A program made the position numbers and the translations under genes. Source: RUG754 sp045545455 (GTDB lineage: Bacteria; Bacillota; Clostridia; Peptostreptococcales; Anaerovoracaceae). Taken from it: a stretch of 31,880 nt of DNA. Of the stretch, positions 15,503-22,311 are shown in pieces. The notes under the pieces were generated by a model. That model did not search any database and had not been told where the DNA came from. It worked only from the letters and a program-made list of their open reading frames with translations. The stretch covers positions 1-31,880 of the forward strand of contig JAZQAY010000105.1 in assembly GCA_045545455.1 (NCBI GenBank), read 5' to 3'. Numbering within the stretch: position 1 is the first letter of the stretch; every line of letters starts with the position of its first letter.

Positions 15503-16564
15503 ATGAAAGGCGTAAGCTTTGTGCAGCACACAAAACTCACAAATGTCGCCGGCAGGATCAGATATATATCCAGCGAAGAAGAACAGGAATACCTGTACGC
15601 TGTATATGATACTGCGCCTGAGGGGTTCTGGCAGGACCTTGCCGGAGAGAATCAGAGGGACTACAAGCGGAGCGGAACATCAGGGAAATGCATCGAAGCC
15701 AGGGAGCTTATCATAGCTTTACCTAAAGTTTACTACGAAAAAGGACCTTCGCATGACAAACTCTTGAAGTTTTTTGTGGACGGATTCAAAGAAAAATATG
15801 ACGTGGAATGTACTGCAGCACTCCATCATAACCATGACAGGACCAATTATCACATCCATCTTATCTTCTCGGAAAGGAGGCTTTTAGCTGAGCCAGAGGT
15901 GAAGATAGCTAAAAGAAATATGTATTATGATCCTCATGGTAAACACCTTAGGACAGCAAAAGAAGCCAAGGATGAGAATGGAGATCTTCTTCCCGGGTAC
16001 AAGATGATACCGAAAGGTGAGCCCTATGAAACTCATATCTTTGAGAAAAAGGACCCTGCTTTCAAGGGAAAAGCATTCACCGAAGAGGTGAAAGAGTTCA
16101 TGACTGATCTCATAAACACACCTTTACCGGAGCAGTTGCATATGAAAACGTTCCCTAAGAACGGACCATATATGGCAACAAGGAAGGTAGGAAAGAACAA
16201 TCCTATGGCTGCTGAGATCAGAGAACAGAACCAACTGAAGAATGAATGGAACAGGCAGATGATGACAGCTGAAGCTATGGGCATACCTGAAGAGAACATG
16301 AAAATGGTAAAAACAGAGCTGGTGACAAGGCCTGTAAGTTCATCCATCGAGAAGTCCAAAGGAGCAAAAGACCCTCAGGCTTTCAATGAGATCCTGATGA
16401 AAGCAGTCAAGACTTTGATGGTAATGGTAAGTAAATCAAAGAAAATGGATCCTGAAACAAGACTGAAAGCCTGGGGAGAAGCACTAAAAACGTTTATATA
16501 TGCATGTGCTGAATTAGCAAAACAAGCAGTATTACCCATAAGGGAGAGAGGAAGAGAACGATGA
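15503..16564 (+). CDS. MobA/MobL-type relaxase (MOBQ-like)
   Basis: This 353-residue mobilization nuclease would nick oriT and lead single-strand transfer using a conjugation machine supplied in trans. The metal site is visible as HNHDRTNYHIHLIFSER with His111, His117 and His119. The N-terminal region around residues 10-30 (GRIRYISSEEEQEYLYAVYD) holds the candidate Tyr nucleophile, not pinned down. The C-terminus is helical and Lys-rich without a primase or helicase domain. AAGGAGG (15489-15495) fixes ATG 15503; an earlier in-frame ATG lies within the repeat region. No type IV secretion genes are present, so the element is mobilizable rather than self-transmissible. Confidence 0.8.
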   Translation: MKGVSFVQHTKLTNVAGRIRYISSEEEQEYLYAVYDTAPEGFWQDLAGENQRDYKRSGTSGKCIEARELIIALPKVYYEKGPSHDKLLKFFVDGFKEKYDVECTAALHHNHDRTNYHIHLIFSERRLLAEPEVKIAKRNMYYDPHGKHLRTAKEAKDENGDLLPGYKMIPKGEPYETHIFEKKDPAFKGKAFTEEVKEFMTDLINTPLPEQLHMKTFPKNGPYMATRKVGKNNPMAAEIREQNQLKNEWNRQMMTAEAMGIPEENMKMVKTELVTRPVSSSIEKSKGAKDPQAFNEILMKAVKTLMVMVSKSKKMDPETRLKAWGEALKTFIYACAELAKQAVLPIRERGRER

Positions 16565-16583
16565 TTATGTTAAAAGAGGCTTA

Positions 16584-16613
16584 TAAACGGTAAATAAATG
16601 CCGTTTATTTTTA
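16584..16613 (+). terminator. Terminator after the relaxase gene
   Basis: TAAACGG (16584-16590) and CCGTTTA (16601-16607) form a perfect 7-bp stem, followed by a T-rich tract. Confidence 0.65.
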
Positions 16614-16630
16614 TGAGAAAGATTATGGTA

Positions 16631-16680
16631 TTGCATTATGAAAACGACCATAATATAATCAAAAAAGAACAAATGTTCTT
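16631..16680 (+). promoter_or_regulatory. Consensus promoter with operator-like palindrome
   Basis: TTGCAT (16631-16636) and TATAAT (16654-16659) are spaced exactly 17 bp. AAGAAC-aaat-GTTCTT (16665-16680) is centred just after the expected start of transcription, an arrangement that suits a repressor. GGAGG and ATG 16705 follow. It drives the sigma-like gene, possibly through to the integrase. Confidence 0.7.
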
Positions 16681-16704
16681 ATTAATATTATGGAGGATAC
16701 GTTA

Positions 16705-17613
16705 ATGTTTATTGGACCGCTTGAGATTGGAATGCCTGACGGAAGCATAAAGACTTATAACTTTGCTTGGTGTTATCCTGCTTTCCTCATACTTCCTCTG
16801 GAGATAATTGAACTGTTTGATAAGAAAATACCTTCCATCAACAGAGTTCCAAGTCAACTTTTCAATGATCTTGATCAGCTTAAAATACTGGATGACTTAT
16901 ACTTTTATACTGTAGTAGTTAAAGCATATGCACATATGGTATGGCCTCATATTGAAGGAAATGCTAACAATTATTTAGAGGTTTACTCGAATCATGATCC
17001 AATATATTTAATAGCGCATTGGTTATATTATTGGGTTGAGCAAATTCAAATGGATATTGGTGTCCCGGGAATAAAAGAGATAATGGACGATAAAGAGCTT
17101 TTTAATGGCTTTTGGGAACCTCCATCTATTGAAGAAAGTTTTGACACTTTTTCTTATATCGTTCCCAGAGCAATAGAAAGACTGAATTTCAAAGGGACCA
17201 TCGAAACAGTAAGAGAATTCAGATGCTTTGAAGATTTTGCCGACCATACTAGTACTGACAAAATCGATTACTACAGGAAATGGTATCATACACGGAGCAA
17301 GCATCCACAAATATCTCTTGAACAGTATCTGGATGGAAGTCTTGATCAGTATGATGGATACGATATAGAGCGGGATGTTATAGATCCACGGATGCCATTT
17401 GAGGATTATGTGATAACGAAAGTAGATACGGAATCTTTTATGTCAGGGCTTTCGGATATGGACCGCAGGATACTTGAATTAAGGTTGGACGGTAAAACAT
17501 ATGAAGAAATTGCTTCTGAGGTAGGGTTTAAAACTCATAGTGCAGTACTGAAAAGAATTAAAAAGATAGGAGCAGAATACCAGAGATTCTCGGGGAAAGA
17601 TCTGGGCTTCTAA
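16705..17613 (+). CDS. IME protein with C-terminal sigma-70 region 4-like HTH
   Basis: This 302-residue protein has a C-terminal segment of about 50 residues (LSDMDRRILELRLDGKTYEE then IASEVGFKTHSAVLKRIKKI) that looks like a sigma region 4 or LuxR-like helix-turn-helix. The N-terminal 240 residues are acidic and aromatic-rich with no motif I recognise. There is no obvious region 2, so a true sigma factor is not proven. It may be an element-encoded regulator controlling excision or mobilization. GGAGG 8 nt before ATG 16705 decides the start over ATG 16690. It has its own strong promoter with a palindrome and is followed by a terminator before the integrase. Confidence 0.6.
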   Translation: MFIGPLEIGMPDGSIKTYNFAWCYPAFLILPLEIIELFDKKIPSINRVPSQLFNDLDQLKILDDLYFYTVVVKAYAHMVWPHIEGNANNYLEVYSNHDPIYLIAHWLYYWVEQIQMDIGVPGIKEIMDDKELFNGFWEPPSIEESFDTFSYIVPRAIERLNFKGTIETVREFRCFEDFADHTSTDKIDYYRKWYHTRSKHPQISLEQYLDGSLDQYDGYDIERDVIDPRMPFEDYVITKVDTESFMSGLSDMDRRILELRLDGKTYEEIASEVGFKTHSAVLKRIKKIGAEYQRFSGKDLGF

Positions 17614-17647
17614 CAAAACAAAAGGTGTATTTTTAATATAAATGCTG

Positions 17648-17677
17648 AAAGAGCTCTCATAATCGAGGGCTCTTTTA
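17648..17677 (+). terminator. Terminator between the sigma-like and integrase genes
   Basis: AAAGAGCTCTC (17648-17658) pairs with GAGGGCTCTTT (17665-17675), one wobble, 6-nt loop, then T. The integrase ATG lies 23 bp on, so integrase expression may require antitermination or read-through. Confidence 0.65.
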
Positions 17678-17699
17678 GTTTGCAAGCGAGGTATAGTTA

Positions 17700-19115
17700 A
17701 TGGAAAATAAAGATTATAAAAGTAGAGGGGAACCTTATTTAACAGCAGAAATCAAAGAAAAAGATATACTTGAATATATATCAACAAATCCTGATTCATG
17801 TTTGCGCCATACCATGGGGGATGGTAAAATAGATTTGGACGGCGTGGAGCTTGAAATGAAGCAGTCGCGCAAGCGTGAATTCTTAAAGAAATATAAAGGA
17901 GAGATAAAGAAACTTAACGGAAAAACAGACAAGAGATACTATATTCGACTGAAGGACCCGGATAAAAGTGGTGGCAGATACACCATTAAAGCCAATACAG
18001 AGGATGAACTTCTGGAGAAAATATATAACTGGAAGATGGAAAAGGAACAGAACAGTCTTGAAGTCAATCCAACACTTGAAAAGCTGTTTCCTGAATTCCT
18101 TGCCCATAAGAAAGCTACCACCTGGAGTGCTGCTACAGAAAAGAAGAATCTGTCAATTTGGAAGAAGTATTATTCTACAAATGAGATTATAAAAGTCCCG
18201 TTGGATGACCTAAAGGTTAAAGTACTTAGAGAATGGGCATATGATCTCATCAAGCGGCATGATCTCACTCAGAAGGAATACCTGAATGTGGCAACCTGGA
18301 TGAAGCAGATGCTCGAATTTGCTGAGGAAGAGGAACTTATTGAGAAGAATTTCTATCCACTGTTAAAAATCACAAACAAGAATGTATATCGACAGATAGA
18401 AGAGAAACCTGATGAGAATAAGGTTCTTACTACAGAACAGGAATTAGATTTATACAGACTTTGTTGGAAATATTATGAAAACAACCATTTCCCTGTTCAC
18501 AGTCTTGTAAGTCTGGCAATAATTATGCTTTTTCAGCTGGGCTTGCGGCCATGTGAGGTATGCACTCTCAGATATAGTGATATCGAAGGTGATGAGATAG
18601 TGGTCAAAAGGTATTACTCCGAGAAAGGCAACACCGTTATGGAAAACAGGACAAAAGCCGGTCATGGATTCAGAAGGATCCTGTTGACTTCTCTGGCACT
18701 CGATATTATCCAGGAGACCCGGAAGCATCATTATGAAAACGATAACTGGATCTCAGATTATATCTTCATGACAGGTGAGAATTTCAAGAGTTTTTATGAC
18801 CGTATGAGAAAGGCTTTCCCAGCCATGTGTGAGACTATAGGTGCACCTAGGAACACGCCATACTCAGGAAGAAGAACTTTCATATCATCTCTTGTTGATG
18901 CCAATGTAAACATCAAGACGATAAGAAACTATGTAGGGCATAAGGATGCCAAGACGACTTTGAATAACTACTGCTTTGACAGGAACGGTAAAGAGGCTAA
19001 AAAAGAGCAGCTTGAGACTGCAAGGTCACCGTTCTCACTGGATGAAATTGTTGCCGAAATTGGACAAAAATCTGTACCCAAAACGTACGAATTTGTACCC
19101 AAATTGGCGCAATAG
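17700..19115 (+). CDS. int: Tyrosine recombinase (IME integrase targeting tRNA-Ser)
   Basis: This 471-residue site-specific recombinase has an N-terminal arm-binding-like region, a SAM-like core-binding domain (about 125-225) and a catalytic domain. Catalytic residues seen are Arg283 (GLRPCEVC), Arg391 (SGRRT), His414 (VGHKD) and Tyr424 (LNNYCFD). Box II normally reads HxxR; here Tyr388 replaces that His. The last residues, ...SVPKTYEFVPKLAQ, are encoded across two TGTACCCA repeats, so coding and presumed binding sites overlap. It reads toward the tRNA-Ser 35 bp away, the standard arrangement for tRNA-inserting integrases. The ribosome binding site (GCGAGG) is weak, suggesting low expression. 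No excisionase gene was identified. Confidence 0.9.
   Translation: MENKDYKSRGEPYLTAEIKEKDILEYISTNPDSCLRHTMGDGKIDLDGVELEMKQSRKREFLKKYKGEIKKLNGKTDKRYYIRLKDPDKSGGRYTIKANTEDELLEKIYNWKMEKEQNSLEVNPTLEKLFPEFLAHKKATTWSAATEKKNLSIWKKYYSTNEIIKVPLDDLKVKVLREWAYDLIKRHDLTQKEYLNVATWMKQMLEFAEEEELIEKNFYPLLKITNKNVYRQIEEKPDENKVLTTEQELDLYRLCWKYYENNHFPVHSLVSLAIIMLFQLGLRPCEVCTLRYSDIEGDEIVVKRYYSEKGNTVMENRTKAGHGFRRILLTSLALDIIQETRKHHYENDNWISDYIFMTGENFKSFYDRMRKAFPAMCETIGAPRNTPYSGRRTFISSLVDANVNIKTIRNYVGHKDAKTTLNNYCFDRNGKEAKKEQLETARSPFSLDEIVAEIGQKSVPKTYEFVPKLAQ
19073..19101 (+). repeat. Putative integrase arm-type sites at the right end
   Basis: TGTACCCA occurs at 19073-19080 and 19094-19101, 21 bp apart, within the integrase 3' end. 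The same word pairs occur in both 86-bp left-end copies at 11-bp spacing. Same-face placement (about one and two helical turns) is consistent with arm binding. Confidence 0.55.
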
Positions 19116-19116
19116 A

Positions 19117-19148
19117 AAACCCCTCAGCGCTTGAATTCCAAGGGGTTT
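19117..19148. terminator. Terminator shared by int and tRNA-Ser
   Basis: AAACCCCT (19117-19124) pairs with AGGGGTTT (19141-19148). Read leftward it ends in TTTTC directly after the tRNA CCA, and read rightward it follows the integrase stop. Confidence 0.7.
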
Positions 19149-19150
19149 GC

Positions 19151-19239
19151 TGGCGGAGACGGTGGGATTCGAACCCACGTGCCCTTACGGACAACCGCAT
19201 TTCGAGTGCGGCTCGTTATGACCGCTTCGATACGTCTCC
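19151..19239 (-). tRNA. tRNA-Ser (anticodon CGA)
   Basis: On the minus strand GGAGACG (from 19239) pairs with CGTCTCC, followed by discriminator G and an encoded CCA (19151-19153). The anticodon stem CCGCA/TGCGG encloses the loop CTCGAAA, giving anticodon CGA at 19202-19204, which reads UCG codons. A long class II variable arm (around TTGTCCGTAAGGGCA) confirms a serine tRNA. GTTCGAATC forms the T-loop. Its 3' end is the insertion target of the adjacent integrase and is restored intact, so the gene should still function. Confidence 0.96.
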
Positions 19240-19321
19240 ATATTCAGGTTGTATGTATGGTCGGCATATCGTTTCTGATAAAAAATCATGAAAATTTGCC
19301 TCAACTAATATATCATAATTC

Positions 19322-19350
19322 TTGAACATGTTCAACAACTATGATATAAT
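19322..19350 (+). promoter_or_regulatory. Consensus promoter overlapping a perfect palindrome
   Basis: TTGAAC (19322-19327) and TATAAT (19345-19350) are separated by 17 bp. The -35 forms half of the 14-bp perfect palindrome TTGAACATGTTCAA (19322-19335), a likely operator. It drives the racemase gene. Confidence 0.7.
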
Positions 19351-19387
19351 TTTTTATCAATATTTAAAATGGGGGAGTGTAGTGAAA

Positions 19388-20197
19388 ATGAAGAAAACAA
19401 TCAATATCACAGTTGCGGATCCTGCCGGTAACATCACCATTTTCGTTAAAGACAGATTCGACAGAAAATACTATCCCACGGTGGCAAATCAGCTGCTGGA
19501 CATGACAGAATTTAAGGGTGAGCAGGTAGCATACATCCTGGACCTTGAGGGAAAGGAAGGCCTGCCTAAGATGGAGATGTGCGGACTGGAGTTCTGCGGT
19601 AACGCTTCGAGATCTTTTGCGCTTTTCGCTGCGAAGGCTCAGGGACGCAAAGGTAACAGCGTGATCACCATCGACGTATCCGGTTCTGACGTGCCTCTCG
19701 ATGTAGAGGTGAACACGGACACCAACTACACCAAGATAAAGATGCCGAAGGCGCTCCGCGTTTTCGATGAGGAGATCTTCGGGATCCCCGCTCAGATCGC
19801 TGACTACGGCGGGATCATGCACGTTGTCGTGAAGAACATCGAGGCAACCGAAGAGACCTTCAATAAATATAAAGATTACATTAACGAGAAGTACAACCCG
19901 CCTGCGATGGGCGTGATGTTCTGGGACGAGAAGACCGAGACCCTTGCTCCTGTGGTTTACGTGAAGGACGTGGACACCACATACTTTGAGGGTTCCTGCG
20001 GTTCCGGATCCACCGCTACAGCCACCTGCTTCGGACTTGCGAAGGGCGAGGGCGAGCACAAGCTGGCCATTCCTCAGCCTGCAGGCACCATCGATACCAC
20101 ATGTATAGTTAAGGACGGCATAGCAGAGGAAGTGTACATCGAAGGACCTGTCGGCCTTACAGAAGATATTGAGGTCGAGGTCGAAATAGACGAGTAA
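19388..20197 (+). CDS. DapF-fold amino-acid racemase/epimerase
   Basis: This 269-residue cofactor-independent racemase of the diaminopimelate epimerase/proline racemase fold has two Cys motifs: Cys70 in LEFCGNASRS and Cys204 in EGSCGSGSTATA. These act as the acid/base pair. The N-terminal ADPAGNITIFV aligns with the DapF GNDF region but lacks the Asp-Phe of true DapF, so a histidine- or other amino-acid racemase (CntK-like) is at least as likely as DapF. GGGGGAG at 19371 fixes ATG 19388; ATG 19328 overlaps the promoter. It is 33 bp before typA. Cytoplasmic. Confidence 0.8.
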   Translation: MKKTINITVADPAGNITIFVKDRFDRKYYPTVANQLLDMTEFKGEQVAYILDLEGKEGLPKMEMCGLEFCGNASRSFALFAAKAQGRKGNSVITIDVSGSDVPLDVEVNTDTNYTKIKMPKALRVFDEEIFGIPAQIADYGGIMHVVVKNIEATEETFNKYKDYINEKYNPPAMGVMFWDEKTETLAPVVYVKDVDTTYFEGSCGSGSTATATCFGLAKGEGEHKLAIPQPAGTIDTTCIVKDGIAEEVYIEGPVGLTEDIEVEVEIDE

Positions 20198-20230
20198 ATA
20201 ATAAAATTCAAATAGATCGAAGGATAAAGT

Positions 20231-22138
20231 ATGTCAAAAGAAAAAATCATCAACATTGCAGTTATCGCTCACGTAGACGCAGGCAAGTCGACCCTGGTCG
20301 ACGCCTTCCTCAATCAGAGCGGAGTTTTCCGTGCAAACGAGGAAGTGGTTGACTGCGTAATGGACTCTGACGACATCGAGCGTGAGAGGGGCATCACCAT
20401 CTATTCCAAGAACTGCTCCATCATGCATAACGACGTCAAGATCAACATCGTAGACACTCCGGGTCACGCGGACTTCAGCTCTGAGGTAGAGCGTATCATG
20501 AAGACCGTTGACACGGTAATCTTACTGGTGGACTCTTCAGAAGGTCCCATGCCTCAGACAAGGTTCGTACTGAAGAAGTCGCTGGAACAGGGTCTGAACC
20601 CCATCCTCTTTATAAACAAGCTGGATAAGAAGGACGCCAGGATCGACGAGGTAGTTGACGAAGTATACGAACTCTTCATGGATCTGGAAGCTAACGACGA
20701 TCAGCTGGATTTCCCTATCCTCTACGGTATCGCCCGTCAGGGTATCGCAGTCAAGGACCCCGATGAGGTCCTCGGCATGACCATAGAAGAGGGCGGACAG
20801 AAGATAAAGAAGAGCCCTCAGGGATACGGCGGACTTGACCTTACACCGCTTTTCGATACGATCATCGAACACTGCGATCCTTATCCCGATCTGGACGATG
20901 AGCCGCTCCAGTTCCAGGTATCCACCCTCGGATATGACGACTACATCGGCCGTCTCGGAATCGGAAGGATCACCAAGGGATCCATCAAGGAAGGACAGCA
21001 GGTCGCAGTCTGCAAGGAAGACGGTTCCGTCGTCAGCCGCAAGGTCAATCAGGTATTCGTATACCGCGGACTCAAGCGTATGGCTGTTCCCGAAGCCAAG
21101 TGCGGAGACATCGTGGTAGTTTCCGGCATATCCGATATTTCCATCGGTGAGACCATCTGTGACCCTCAGCATCCCGATGCCATGGAAATGATCCATATTG
21201 AGGAACCTACCTTAAGCATGAACTTCATGGTAAACAAGAGTCCTTTTGCGGGCAAGGTCGGCAAGTACGTAACTTCCAGACATATCCGCGAGAGACTCAT
21301 GAAGGAACTTGAGGTAAACGTAGGACTTCTCGTGGAAGAGACCGACTCAACTGACAGTTTCAAAGTGAGCGGAAGAGGAGAGCTGCATCTTTCCATCCTC
21401 ATCGAGAACATGAGACGTGAAGGCTATGAACTTGCTGTATCCAAGCCGGAGGTTATCCTTCGCCGCGATGAGACCGGCAGGACCATGGAGCCCATCGAGG
21501 AAGTGGTCATCTCAGTTCCCGACGAATATGCAGGAACAGTAATTTCCAAGCTTAACGTCAGAAAGGGTCTCATGACACAGATGGCCGGAGAGAACGGCTA
21601 TCAGAAACTTGAATATCTGGTTCCCACCAGGGGACTTCTCGGTTACAGAACCGAGTTCATAAACGATACTCACGGCGAGGGAACCATGGTAAGAAGATTC
21701 GATTCATTCGACTACTGGAAGGGCGACATCCCTCAGAGAATAAACGGCGTGGCCATCGCTCAGGAAGAGGGAGTCTGCACACCTTACGCTCTTTTCAACA
21801 TCCAGGAGCGTGTCCAGATGTTCGTAGAGCCCGGAACCAGAGTTTACGAAGGCATGATCGTAGGAATGAACTCCAGGGACGACGACATGGTGGTCAACCC
21901 CTGCAAGGCCAAGAAGCAGTCCAACATGCGTGCGGCAGGTTCCGACGAGAATATCAAACTGAGCCCCGCAAGGACCTTCACCCTTGAAGAGGCACTGGAA
22001 TTCATCAATGACGACGAGCTCGTAGAAGTCGTTCCCGACGATATCAGACTTCGTAAAAAGATCTTAAACGAACTTGAGCGTAAGAGATCAGGACGTGTAT
22101 ATGATCCGGTCACCAAGACCGTGAAGTATAACAATTAA
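20231..22138 (+). CDS. typA: Ribosome-associated GTPase TypA/BipA
   Basis: This 635-residue translational GTPase shows G1 AHVDAGKST, switch I ERGITI, G3 DTPGHADF and G4 NKLDKKDA, followed by domain II (about 205-300), EF-G-like domains and the TypA-specific C-terminal domain (PTRGLLGYR, MVGMNSRDDDMVVNPCKAKK). It binds ribosomes and affects assembly or stress growth. GAAGG precedes the ATG. Length is a little above the usual 605-615, with a C-terminal RKRSGRVYDP tail. It probably shares a transcript with the racemase gene. Confidence 0.96.
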   Translation: MSKEKIINIAVIAHVDAGKSTLVDAFLNQSGVFRANEEVVDCVMDSDDIERERGITIYSKNCSIMHNDVKINIVDTPGHADFSSEVERIMKTVDTVILLVDSSEGPMPQTRFVLKKSLEQGLNPILFINKLDKKDARIDEVVDEVYELFMDLEANDDQLDFPILYGIARQGIAVKDPDEVLGMTIEEGGQKIKKSPQGYGGLDLTPLFDTIIEHCDPYPDLDDEPLQFQVSTLGYDDYIGRLGIGRITKGSIKEGQQVAVCKEDGSVVSRKVNQVFVYRGLKRMAVPEAKCGDIVVVSGISDISIGETICDPQHPDAMEMIHIEEPTLSMNFMVNKSPFAGKVGKYVTSRHIRERLMKELEVNVGLLVEETDSTDSFKVSGRGELHLSILIENMRREGYELAVSKPEVILRRDETGRTMEPIEEVVISVPDEYAGTVISKLNVRKGLMTQMAGENGYQKLEYLVPTRGLLGYRTEFINDTHGEGTMVRRFDSFDYWKGDIPQRINGVAIAQEEGVCTPYALFNIQERVQMFVEPGTRVYEGMIVGMNSRDDDMVVNPCKAKKQSNMRAAGSDENIKLSPARTFTLEEALEFINDDELVEVVPDDIRLRKKILNELERKRSGRVYDPVTKTVKYNN

Positions 22139-22140
22139 GG

Positions 22141-22172
22141 CTTTGCCGCCCGGGGCGACCCGGAGGGCAGAG
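22141..22172 (+). terminator. GC-rich hairpin with GCGA tetraloop after typA
   Basis: CTTTGCCGCCCGGG (22141-22154) pairs with CCCGGAGGGCAGAG (22159-22172) at 11 of 14 positions by Watson-Crick count, closed by a GNRA-type loop. Only a short TTT follows, so it may be a weak terminator or an RNA structure in the pyc leader (22139-22311). Confidence 0.45.
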
Positions 22173-22311
22173 TTTAATGGCCGCTGGCGGCGGAACTTGT
22201 GATACCGAAGGCCAGGCCGACTATCCGTTATCACTAATACTTACAATTTGCGACAAACCAGAAGCAAACACTCGTAAGACCCAACTTTTTAAACTTTTTA
22301 GGAGAATTTTA

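Noticed and set aside
19131..19325. Open frame antisense to tRNA-Ser
   Set aside because: It covers the tRNA gene on the other strand; a common spurious call.
20537..21196. 219-codon open frame antisense to typA
   Set aside because: It is a shadow of typA codon usage with no ribosome binding site or recognisable domain.
22177..22311. 45-residue N-terminal extension of pyruvate carboxylase
   Set aside because: The extension lacks a ribosome binding site, contains hairpin-derived sequence, and AGGAGA supports ATG 22312.
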